Positions 1-7,462 of a stretch of DNA of 64,000 bases are shown here, piece after piece; the stretch's first letter is position 1; each line of letters starts with the position of its first letter. The notes under the pieces were generated by a model, which saw nothing but the letters and a program-made list of their open reading frames with translations, searched no databases and was not told where the DNA came from. The DNA lies in the NCBI GenBank assembly GCA_903847605.1, contig CAINED010000059.1, positions 1 through 64,000 on the forward strand. Reading direction: 5' to 3'. The position numbers were made by a program, and so were the translations under genes. The DNA comes from an uncultured Hyphomicrobiales bacterium. GTDB taxonomy: Bacteria; Pseudomonadota; Alphaproteobacteria; Rhizobiales; Beijerinckiaceae.

Positions 1-80
1 CAGCGTCTGATCACGCTCAATAACTCCATGCTGATCACTCCGTTCTCTCCCGCTCTCATCGCGGGGAAAAGATTCCAACA

Positions 81-142
81 TGGGTCAAATCTCGATGGAA
101 AAACCTTGGCTTCCCGGGTCAGTTCTTAGTGGAAATCAACAC
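81..142. repeat. Possible right end of an insertion sequence (two imperfect direct repeats)
   Basis: Two 20-base units, GGGTCAAATCTCGATGGAAA at 82-101 and GGGTCAGTTCTTAGTGGAAA at 117-136, share 15 of 20 bases and lie about 35 bases apart. The second runs on to ATCAACA. Multiple short direct repeats of this GGGTCA...TGGAAA kind, ending in CA, are typical of the ends of IS21-family elements. No transposase is present inside the window; it would lie to the left. The IS assignment is an inference from the repeat pattern alone. Confidence 0.3.
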
Positions 143-392
143 CGTGCACTTGGACATCCAGCAGGCGCGCCGATGTGGAGCGAAAACGCGGAGGGGCTCG
201 CCTTGCCAAACCCCTGCGATGACAAACGGCAGATGCCGCATGCACGGCGGCACAAATCCCGGCGCGCCCAAGGGTAATAAGAACGCATGGAAGCATGGGC
301 GGTGGTCGAGGGCTGAAATTGATAGGCGGCGCGAGCTTTGGCAGCTCTTGCGCGAGGTGCGGAATGTGGTTGAGTTGTTCGAGCAGGAATGA
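129..392 (+). CDS. HGG-motif small protein of mobile DNA, 5' end possibly altered
   Basis: An 87-residue basic protein with a Cys-containing start (RRCGAKTRRGSPCQTPAM), the signature RCRMHGGTNPGAPKGNKNA and a KHGR tail. Proteins of this kind are common next to phage and transposon genes in Rhizobiales; their function is unknown. The Cys/His pattern could bind a metal. The first ATG sits inside the putative insertion-sequence repeat (81-142), so the first ten residues may come from the mobile element and the native start may be lost. No good ribosome binding site is seen. It is real by its motif, uncertain in its start. Confidence 0.6.
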   Translation: MEINTVHLDIQQARRCGAKTRRGSPCQTPAMTNGRCRMHGGTNPGAPKGNKNAWKHGRWSRAEIDRRRELWQLLREVRNVVELFEQE

Positions 393-421
393 GCAGGCAT
401 TGCCTGTGCGGTATAAGCTCA

Positions 422-850
422 TCAAGGTTTAACTTGGGACTTTTGCTTTTCTAGGCGGTTTTCATATTCAACGGTCCATACAAACGCTTCCGAGTCATCC
501 GGAGACGTTGAGCATTCCCCTTGGTCATAATTCCAACCGGCCCAACTTTCATCAAAGCTTTTCACGAGGGCATCGAAGCTTTTCTGAAGTTCTTTTAATG
601 ACAGATCATCCCCCTCTGAGACCGGGCGACGGCGCGCACTTCGGATAGCTAAACGTTGTGCGTCTGTTTCGGAAATGTCGTTTAGACGCCTGCCACACCC
701 GGCCTTGTAATCTGAATAGCCTCGGGCCATCCGGTAAATCATTTCCTCCTGAGTTGCCACTGAAGATCTCATTCCAGATCCACCAATCGCGTAGCCAACG
801 TAGCCAAAGAGGGCAGCGCTTATCAGAAACTCCCACCCGCTAGCTTTCAT
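422..850 (-). CDS. Hypothetical membrane-anchored protein
   Basis: A 142-residue protein not recognised as any family. Residues 6-25 form one glycine-rich hydrophobic segment (FLISAALFGYVGYAIGG), followed by a polar, charged soluble part with two Cys. I chose the ATG at 850 because AAGGA lies 8 bases upstream; a TTG at 958 in the same frame would add 36 residues. Its start overlaps the stop of the gene at 840-1070 by 11 bases, so the two are probably translated together. It is in the accessory segment beside tRNA-Ser. Confidence 0.45.
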   Translation of the reverse strand: MKASGWEFLISAALFGYVGYAIGGSGMRSSVATQEEMIYRMARGYSDYKAGCGRRLNDISETDAQRLAIRSARRRPVSEGDDLSLKELQKSFDALVKSFDESWAGWNYDQGECSTSPDDSEAFVWTVEYENRLEKQKSQVKP

Positions 851-1070
851 GGTGGTCTTCCTTGTGGTGTTCCGGTTGAACATGCGATCGGCTGCGCAAC
901 CCAGACCAGCTCCGCCGATCGCCCCGAATATGCCGGATCGAAAGAAGGCGGAGCTCAATCATCCTGCCAGTCGCTTCCACCATGGGCGTTTTTCCATAGG
1001 CCAGATACGCGAGACCCGCCGCCGTTGCTGCCACAAACAGAGTGATCCCTACGGTTTCACTAGTTGTCAT
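840..1070 (-). CDS. Small single-span membrane protein, hypothetical
   Basis: A 76-residue protein beginning with a hydrophobic segment (residues 7-26, VGITLFVAATAAGLAYLAYG), then a basic, histidine-rich tail. The ATG at 1070 has a strong ribosome binding site (GGAGG, 7 bases upstream). The stop lies inside the first codons of the next gene (850), the usual sign of a two-gene operon. No family recognised. The basic tail overlaps coding sequence of the other frame, so the C-terminus may be under double constraint or may be spurious. Confidence 0.4.
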   Translation of the reverse strand: MTTSETVGITLFVAATAAGLAYLAYGKTPMVEATGRMIELRLLSIRHIRGDRRSWSGLRSRSHVQPEHHKEDHHES

Positions 1071-1530
1071 TCCTCGCCTCCGAAGACAATTGATACTAGC
1101 GCTAGGGCCTATTTCGGCCAGTCACGCGAGCAGAGGCAACCTGTGAGGCAGGGGGACGGCTGCGCCCGCGCCCTACAACGTGGCTAACAGGCGATTCCGT
1201 CGCGAAGGGTGCCGGACGAAGGGGTGTGGATAGGGGATCGGCCTCCGTCCGGTCGCGGACGGGTTGCAACATTTGCCTTCCGAAAAGTCGCGAAAGCTTT
1301 TCCAGTTTACTCGCGCGGCGACAAAAAGGGCCGGATCGTCTGATCTGGCCTGAAGGCGCATCTGGCCGCGTGGTACACAAGCCCGACGGGGTTAACTGCG
1401 CCGTAAGACCACGGTCCCGAAGATTCAGTTTTAAGCCCAACCAATGCATGTTTTGGGGATGATTTTGGGGACCGACATTTTTCGCATGAAAGTAAATTAT
1501 GTAAATTCAAATACTTGCTGCGGTATAATG
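1071..1530. other. Gap with no supported gene
   Basis: No open frame here looks coding. The last 150 bases before the tRNA become AT-rich and contain GGGGATGATTTTGGGGACC, a short G-run repeat of the sort often seen beside integrated elements. Nothing else can be supported. Confidence 0.5.
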
Positions 1531-1620
1531 GCGGAGACGGAGGGATTCGAACCCTCGAGACCATTTCTGGTCTGCTCATTTAGCAAACGAGTGCCTTCAG
1601 CCTCTCGGCCACGTCTCCGC
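1531..1620 (-). tRNA. tRNA-Ser (GCT)
   Basis: A 90-base class II tRNA. Read on the minus strand it has a GCGGAGACG/CGTCTCCGC acceptor pairing, the D-arm GGCCGAGAGGCTGAAGGC, the anticodon stem-loop CTCGT-TTGCTAA-ATGAG with anticodon GCT, a long variable arm (CAGACCAGAAATGGTCT) and the T-arm GAGGGTTCGAATCCCTC. It reads serine AGC/AGU codons. CCA is not encoded. Its 3' end faces the accessory segment at 1-1530, the normal arrangement for integration into a tRNA. Confidence 0.97.
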
Positions 1621-1952
1621 ACGCGCTGCGGGAATGCTACGGCGCGGCGCGAAGATATGCCCGAGCGATGGGGCGATTGCAAGCCGTAAAGGGCCGGGCG
1701 AGGCTGCCCGTTCCTCGCCGGCACGAATTGGCGCTTTCGGCCAAACGCCTGTCGGCGCTCGAAATATTTCCCTCTGAATTTTCAGCGAAAAAATCGGCGG
1801 CGGCAAAGCCGAGATTTCGCTTGGCGCATGGGCGCAAAACGATAGATTTCACTGTGGCGGCGTCGGGTGCGCTCGACGACAGACAGGCCGAAAGCAAGAA
1901 GAGGCGGGCCACGGCGAATGCGCCGGTCCGCCCATAGTGTGGGGATTTTGCG
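1621..1952. other. Intergenic, no gene seen
   Basis: This stretch lies between divergent tRNA-Ser and the OmpA-family gene. Open frames here have no recognisable sequence and no good ribosome binding site. It should hold the promoters of both neighbours, but I see no clear consensus boxes. Confidence 0.5.
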
Positions 1953-3947
1953 ATGTCTCAGCCCAGACGCTGGTGGATCGGCATATTGCCGCTGATCCTG
2001 ATCTGGTTTCTCGCCAACTGGATGGAGACGCCCAATGTCGAGCAGGACCTCGCGTTGCGGGCTGCGCCGGCCGTGCGCAGCGTGGCGGGTGATATCGTCA
2101 ATCCCGGCATAGAAGTTTCCGGCCGCGACGTGTCCCTGGGCGGCACGGCCCTGCGGCAGGATGCGGCCGGGAAAGCAATCTTTGCGGCTGAAGGCGTGCA
2201 TGGCGTTCGTCAGGTAATCGCCAATATCGCATCCGCGCAGGTCGAGCGGCCCTATGTGCTGGCGGCCTCGCGTGATGGCAATGCGGCGAGCCTGACCGGT
2301 TTCGTGCCCTCGGTGGAAAGCAGGGGCAAGATTCTGGCCGCCGCGACAGCGGCGTTGGGCAATCTGTCGCTGACGGATCAGACGAAGCTCGGCGCAGGCG
2401 CTTCGCCGCAGTTCGAGGCGCTCGCCGCGCATGGCTTTCAGCAACTCGCCAGACTCACGCGAGGAAAGTTTTCGCTGAGCGATCTCACCTATTCGCTGGA
2501 AGGCGTCGCGGCGGATTCGAAAATTTATCAGGAACTCGCAAGTCTTGCTTCATCGCTGCCGGCGAGCGCGAGACCCGGCACGATTTCCATTGCGCCTCCG
2601 GCGACGGACGCCTTTCGTTTCTCTGCCGTGCGCGAGGGCGATACGCTCACGCTCTCCGGCTTTGTTTCGTCACTGGCCGAGCGCGAGCGCATTCTGGCGG
2701 CGGCGCGCGCGGCCTATCCCGGCGCAAGGATCGTCGATCAACTCGCCTTCGCTTCCAACGCGCCGAAAAATTTCGCGGCGATGGTCGAGCATGGACTGGC
2801 GATTGCGGGAAAGCTGGCCGGATCGCGTTTCGAACTGTCGGGCAATAGTTTTGCGCTGAGCGGCGCTGCCAGCGATCATGCTGCATTCGATATGGCAATG
2901 ACATCCTTGCGTGCGTTGCCCGAAGGCGCAAGCGCCGGACGGATTTCCGTGCTGCCGCCGGAGATCAAGCCTTTCGCCTGGAGCGCGCGGCTGACGCCCG
3001 ACGGTCGTCTCATTGTCGAAGGTTTCGCGCCGGATCAAACAACTCTCGACGCCATTCTCGCGGAAGCGCGCAAGCTCTATCCGAATGCGAAGATCGAAAG
3101 CGCCATGCGCCTCGGGCGCACGGCCCCGCAGGGCTTTGGCGATGCTGCGAGGGAAGCGCTTGCGCAGCTTGCCAAGCTGAAAACGGGCGAGATCAAATTC
3201 GCCGACGCAGATATTTCAGTTGCGGGCGATGCAGCCGAGCCATCCATCTCCAGTGCAATCGAGGCTGCGTTGCGCGGCATTAAAGGCATGCGTGTCGCTG
3301 CCTACGGGGTCACTGCGCCACGTCCGGTTCCGCCACCGCCACCACCGCCGCCAACTGCACCGCCCGAAGTGAAAGTGGTCGTGCCCATTCCCGAGCCACC
3401 GCCGCTTACCTTGCCGGAGTCGGCGCCTCCGCCGCCGCCGGTTCGCGTCGACGTGCCCGTTCCACCACCGCCGCCATTGAATGTCGAAATGCCAAAGCTG
3501 CCGGAGCCTCCCGCGCCGCCGAAGCTTGCAGCCCCGTCAACGCCACCGCCGCCTGCACAGACGGCGGCTCGCGTCGAGCCGGCGGCGCCGTCCTGCGCGG
3601 CGTCCGGCGATGCGCCGCTCGTCAGGGGCATGGTGCTGTTTGCGGAGGGCCGGGCGGCGCTCGCCGCCGATCAGGAAGCGCAGATGCGCATGTTCCTCGA
3701 TGTGCTCAAACGCTGCCCCGCGTCGCGGGTCTATCTAGCCGGGCACACCAATACGCACGGCAATCGCGCCCCCAATATCAGGCTGTCGTCGTTGCGCGCC
3801 TTCGCGGCGTCGCGCTGGCTGCAACGCAATGGCGTTCCGAAAAGCCGCATCGAAACGCTCGGTTATGGCGAGGACCGGTTGCTGATGAGCGAGACGTCAG
3901 CCGATGGCGCAGCGCGCAATCGCCGCGTCGAAATCACGATCCGCTGA
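1953..3947 (+). CDS. OmpA-family envelope protein with BON-like repeats
   Basis: A 664-residue envelope protein. Residues 8-22 are a single N-terminal hydrophobic segment (signal or anchor). Residues about 30-430 contain BON-like modules, visible as recurring LSGFVSSLAERERILAAAR and GFAPDQTTLDAILAEARK strands with spacing near 150 residues. A proline-rich linker (about 450-540, runs of PPPPPP) can span the periplasm. The C-terminus (about 555-664) is an OmpA/MotB peptidoglycan-binding domain (GHTNTHGNRAPNIRLSSLRA ... NRRVEITIR). It probably links membrane and cell wall. Ten bases separate it from the next gene, so the two are likely co-translated. Partner and exact role unknown. Confidence 0.85.
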   Translation: MSQPRRWWIGILPLILIWFLANWMETPNVEQDLALRAAPAVRSVAGDIVNPGIEVSGRDVSLGGTALRQDAAGKAIFAAEGVHGVRQVIANIASAQVERPYVLAASRDGNAASLTGFVPSVESRGKILAAATAALGNLSLTDQTKLGAGASPQFEALAAHGFQQLARLTRGKFSLSDLTYSLEGVAADSKIYQELASLASSLPASARPGTISIAPPATDAFRFSAVREGDTLTLSGFVSSLAERERILAAARAAYPGARIVDQLAFASNAPKNFAAMVEHGLAIAGKLAGSRFELSGNSFALSGAASDHAAFDMAMTSLRALPEGASAGRISVLPPEIKPFAWSARLTPDGRLIVEGFAPDQTTLDAILAEARKLYPNAKIESAMRLGRTAPQGFGDAAREALAQLAKLKTGEIKFADADISVAGDAAEPSISSAIEAALRGIKGMRVAAYGVTAPRPVPPPPPPPPTAPPEVKVVVPIPEPPPLTLPESAPPPPPVRVDVPVPPPPPLNVEMPKLPEPPAPPKLAAPSTPPPPAQTAARVEPAAPSCAASGDAPLVRGMVLFAEGRAALAADQEAQMRMFLDVLKRCPASRVYLAGHTNTHGNRAPNIRLSSLRAFAASRWLQRNGVPKSRIETLGYGEDRLLMSETSADGAARNRRVEITIR

Positions 3948-3957
3948 GGAGCGCGCC

Positions 3958-5793
3958 ATGAACTATGTGATCTCGCATTTCGCATGGTGGCTTGCCGGCG
4001 CTTTGGCGATCGGCGCCGTCACGGGCATTGGCACATGGGCGCGCAAGCCGCGCGGAAGCTGGCTTTCGAGCTGGATCTCGTGGGCGGCGGCGCTGTTCGT
4101 CGTCGGCTGCCTCGCCGCCGTGTTCAAACTGGTGGCGGGTCGCGGCGGGCTCTGGCTGGAGACGGCCCTGGCGATGTTCGCTGTCTATATCGCGGGGTGT
4201 GTGATCGGCGGCTGGCTGCGTGCGCTGTTTGCGGCGCCCGAGCCATTGCTGACGCCCATCGCCGCGCGCGTAAACGCAGCTAAGGCGGCGCTCGCACCGG
4301 TCTTCGCCTTTCCAGCGCCGCCCGCGAACGCGCCACTCGCAATAACCTCGTCGCAAGCCTATCCCGGCAAACGTCCGGCCGGACTTGCTGCGCCCGATGG
4401 CGCGCCGGACGATCTGACGGCCATCGGAGGCATCGAGCCGGTCGACCGCAAGATACTCGGCGATCTGGGCATTCACCACTTCAGGCAAATTGCGGCGTGG
4501 ACGCCCGACAATGAGAAATGGATCAATCACCACCTGACGATGCCCGGCCGCGTCGAAAGGGAGGGATGGATCGGATCGGCGCAAGCGCTGGCAAAAGGCG
4601 CTGCGCAATCTAGCGCGGTGCCTGCGCGCAACGACACCATCGTCTATCCGCGCGGGAGTGTGCAGGGCACGGCGCCTGCAAGGGCGACAATCGATCCTGC
4701 AGTCGTAGCAACGCTCGCTGGCGCGTCTCCGTTCAGCGTTGGCTCGCCCGCTGCAACATCGACGGCGGCGGCGTTCGATATGCATGGCGCGCATTCCGGC
4801 ACACGTCCGCCGCGCGCGACACCGTCGCAGCAGGCAGCGGGCGACGACTTGCGTCGCATCCGCGGCGTCAGTCCGCACAATGTCGCGCAACTCAATCGCG
4901 CGGGGATATTCAGTTACGACCAGATTGCGCGTTTTGGGGCCGATGAATGCACATGGATCGACAATTTCATGGGCGCGCCGGGACGTTGCGAGCGCGACAA
5001 TTGGGTCGAGCAGGCGCGCCTTCTTGCAACGGCGAAACACATTGAGGCGACCGTCTCGAGCCCCGTGCATCTCGCTGCCGTCGCCGCCATTGCGCCCGTC
5101 GCTGTTGGAAACCAATCCGGTGCAAGCAATGGCCATACGCCGCTGTCTTCCGCGCCTGCTCTTGCGGGCGATGTGAATGCGCCGCATCCCGGCGTACGTC
5201 CCGCAGCGCTGCCGCAGCCACGTAATAACGCGACCGACGATCTCAAATGGATCAGGGGCGTCGGACCGAAGAATGAAAAAGCCTTGCATTCGATTGGCGT
5301 CTTTCACTTCGACCAGATCGTGGCGTGGACGGCGGACAATGCGAAGTGGGCCGGTAGCTACATGGCCTTTCCCGGCCGCATCGAGCGTGAGGACTGGATT
5401 GGCCAGTGCAAGCTGCTGGCGGCTGGACAACTGACCGAGCATGCGCGCGAAGTCGCTTCAGGCGAAGCGGACCCTACCCGCCACGACGAAGATCATCCCG
5501 GCGAGCGGCCGCCGGGGTTGGCCTCCGCGCGCGGCGGCAGGGCCGACGATCTCAAGCGCATCAGCGGCATCGGTCGGCAGAACGAGCAGAAGCTGAATGC
5601 GCTCGGCATCTTCCACTTCGACCAGATTGCTGCGTGGACGCATGAACAGGCGCTTTGGGCCGGCAGCTACATGGCGTTTCCTGGCCGCATCGAACGCGAG
5701 GACTGGATCGGTCAGGCGAAGTTGCTGGCGTCAGGACAGGACACCGCCTTTTCCCGCCGCGTCGCCGCTGGGGATGTGCCGACATCGAGTTAA
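3958..5793 (+). CDS. Membrane protein with four helix-hairpin-helix-like repeats
   Basis: A 611-residue protein. About three membrane segments lie in residues 5-92, followed by a disordered Ala/Pro-rich region and four copies of a 65-residue domain starting near residues 151, 296, 427 and 530. The core pattern is DDLkrI.GIGp.nE..L...GIfHFDQIAAWT then PGRIEREDWIGQAKLLA. This helix-hairpin-helix-like domain is often a single copy at the end of other rhizobial proteins. Copies 3 and 4 are nearly identical, copy 2 is the most diverged. The ATG follows GAGGAG at good spacing; an in-frame ATG 54 bases upstream lies inside the OmpA gene. Function unknown; it may bind DNA or protein at the membrane. 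Confidence 0.85.
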   Translation: MNYVISHFAWWLAGALAIGAVTGIGTWARKPRGSWLSSWISWAAALFVVGCLAAVFKLVAGRGGLWLETALAMFAVYIAGCVIGGWLRALFAAPEPLLTPIAARVNAAKAALAPVFAFPAPPANAPLAITSSQAYPGKRPAGLAAPDGAPDDLTAIGGIEPVDRKILGDLGIHHFRQIAAWTPDNEKWINHHLTMPGRVEREGWIGSAQALAKGAAQSSAVPARNDTIVYPRGSVQGTAPARATIDPAVVATLAGASPFSVGSPAATSTAAAFDMHGAHSGTRPPRATPSQQAAGDDLRRIRGVSPHNVAQLNRAGIFSYDQIARFGADECTWIDNFMGAPGRCERDNWVEQARLLATAKHIEATVSSPVHLAAVAAIAPVAVGNQSGASNGHTPLSSAPALAGDVNAPHPGVRPAALPQPRNNATDDLKWIRGVGPKNEKALHSIGVFHFDQIVAWTADNAKWAGSYMAFPGRIEREDWIGQCKLLAAGQLTEHAREVASGEADPTRHDEDHPGERPPGLASARGGRADDLKRISGIGRQNEQKLNALGIFHFDQIAAWTHEQALWAGSYMAFPGRIEREDWIGQAKLLASGQDTAFSRRVAAGDVPTSS

Positions 5794-5816
5794 GCGAACG
5801 CCTAACGGAAATTAAG

Positions 5817-6710
5817 TCAGGGATCGACGCGCGTAACGAATTGCGACACGCGCGCGATGCTCGCGTCGTCGAGCAACAGCGGCGCGTGGCCCTGTCCCGG
5901 CACGACATAAGTGTCGCAAGCAGGATGCTGCTTGCCCATTTCCTCCAGCGTTTCCTGCGAGAGAAGATCCGAATTCTCGCCGCGGATCGCAAGCAACGGC
6001 GCGTGATTCAGTCCGGCGAATTGGGGCCATAGGACGGGCAGGGGCTTTTCGAGATCGAAGGCGTCCAGCGAACGCATCAGCGCGGTGTCGTAGCGCGGCG
6101 CAAAGCCATTGTCGGTCTCCTCAAATGTGAGCTTTGCATAGGCGAGCCAGTCGTCCTCGCTCAGGACGCTGAACTGCGCGCCCATGATGCGCTTGGCGAG
6201 ATCGACGGCGTCGCTCCAGGATTTCGGCTGCGGCAGCTTGCCGACATAGCCCTTGATGCGCGCTATGCCTTTTGCCTCGATAATCGGACCGATATCGTTG
6301 AGCACGGCGGCGCGAATGGCTGCGGGCCGCGTCGCCGCCATCATCATCAGGTGCAATCCGCCGCGCGATGTGCCGATGAAGATCGCTTCGCTCGCTTCGA
6401 GCGCGGCGAGAACCTGCAGGATGTCTGCGTTCTCCATGCGCATGTCGTAGTTCTGCCAGTTCTTGTCACGGTCCGAGAGCCCGCGCCCCCGATAGTCGAT
6501 GGCGACGACGCGGCGTGGAACTCCCGCGCTGCCGTTGGCAAGCGCTGTGGCTATCCTGTCGAAGTCCAAGGAGGTGCGCGCGAGCCCCGCAAGGCAGACG
6601 ACCGGCAGTTTTTCGCGCGCCGTCGCGCCATACTCGCGAGCATGAATTTTTAATCCGTCGGCGACGGTGATGAAATGGGAAAGGGGCTGCTGGTGTATTT
6701 GCGGATTCAT
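5817..6710 (-). CDS. Alpha/beta hydrolase
   Basis: A 297-residue cytoplasmic hydrolase of the alpha/beta fold. The nucleophile elbow is GTSRGG (about residue 113-118), with an oxyanion-region motif VVCLAGLARTS near residue 38, DYRGRGLSD near 73, and a catalytic His in GQGHAPLL near 280. The substrate cannot be told from sequence; relatives act on esters and ring-cleavage products. It converges on the preceding gene with only 23 bases between the stops and appears monocistronic. Confidence 0.9.
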   Translation of the reverse strand: MNPQIHQQPLSHFITVADGLKIHAREYGATAREKLPVVCLAGLARTSLDFDRIATALANGSAGVPRRVVAIDYRGRGLSDRDKNWQNYDMRMENADILQVLAALEASEAIFIGTSRGGLHLMMMAATRPAAIRAAVLNDIGPIIEAKGIARIKGYVGKLPQPKSWSDAVDLAKRIMGAQFSVLSEDDWLAYAKLTFEETDNGFAPRYDTALMRSLDAFDLEKPLPVLWPQFAGLNHAPLLAIRGENSDLLSQETLEEMGKQHPACDTYVVPGQGHAPLLLDDASIARVSQFVTRVDP

Positions 6711-6854
6711 ATGTCGTTGCGTCTCGATGGCTGCCTTGACCGTTTAGCGACGGGATGGGGCCGCGAACACCTTCGCTAACATAATTTGGGTGCAAGGACC
6801 GCGTGAAACGCGCTGGCTACTTGAAATTTTGTGAACTATAGATTACATCTGATT

Positions 6855-7145
6855 ATGATCGAGGTCCGCAAGACTGATGATTTACTGAATTGGTTCGAAG
6901 CGCTTAAGGATGTTCGGGCGCAGGCCCGTATTCAGGTTCGTATCAAGCGGCTGGAGCTCGGTCTGTTCGGCGATGCCAAGTTTTTCGACGGGATCGGCGA
7001 GCTTCGCATCGACTACGGCCCGGGCTATCGCATCTACTTCGTTAAGCGCGGCGACACGGTCGTTCTATTGCTGTGCGGCGGAGACAAATCCACTCAGCGT
7101 CGTGACATCAGCAAGGCTATCGAACTGGCCAGGGAGTTGGACTAA
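6855..7145 (+). CDS. RelE/HigB-like type II toxin
   Basis: A 96-residue basic protein of the phage-derived Gp49/HigB-like killer family. The hallmark stretches are FDGIGELRIDYGPGYRIYF, then VVLLLCGGDKSTQ and a C-terminal helix DISKAIELARELD. Such toxins are mRNA interferases, acting on the ribosome in studied members. I chose the ATG at 6855 because the family normally begins at MIEV; an ATG-less extension to 6831 (GTG) is possible. The toxin comes first and its stop overlaps the antitoxin start (TAATG). Confidence 0.88.
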   Translation: MIEVRKTDDLLNWFEALKDVRAQARIQVRIKRLELGLFGDAKFFDGIGELRIDYGPGYRIYFVKRGDTVVLLLCGGDKSTQRRDISKAIELARELD

Positions 7146-7441
7146 TGGCTATCAGGACAACAAAATGGGATGCCGCTGACTTCCTGACCAGCGACGAAGC
7201 GATTGCGGCCTATCTCGAAGCAGCGCTGGAAGACGGCGAGCCCAAAGTAGTTGCAGCGGCGCTCGGGGACATTGCACGCGTCAAGGGTATGTCGACTATC
7301 GCCAAAGACGCTGGCGTTACTCGTGAAGCTCTCTACAAGGCTCTCAGCGAAAAAGGCGATCCGAAACTTTCCACGCTTCTGGGCGTGATGAAAGCGCTCG
7401 GCCTGCGATTCAACGTCTCAACGGCGAAACAGGCTGCGTGA
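7145..7441 (+). CDS. HigA-like antitoxin (helix-turn-helix)
   Basis: A 98-residue partner of the toxin just upstream. The addiction-module antidote signature is present: DFLTSDEAIAAYLEAALEDG at the N-terminus, then an HTH with STIAKDAGVTREALYKALSE and a C-terminal LRFNV strand. It should neutralise the toxin and repress their shared promoter upstream of 6855. The start codon overlaps the toxin stop by one base, giving tight coupling. Confidence 0.9.
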   Translation: MAIRTTKWDAADFLTSDEAIAAYLEAALEDGEPKVVAAALGDIARVKGMSTIAKDAGVTREALYKALSEKGDPKLSTLLGVMKALGLRFNVSTAKQAA

Positions 7442-7462
7442 GAGTGCGCTGTGCGCCGCCCT

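Noticed and set aside
3934-5442. 502-residue open frame antisense to the four-repeat gene
   Set aside because: It is rich in Arg and lacks any domain; the sense strand has clear repeats and the correct start site. High-GC DNA makes long antisense frames by chance.
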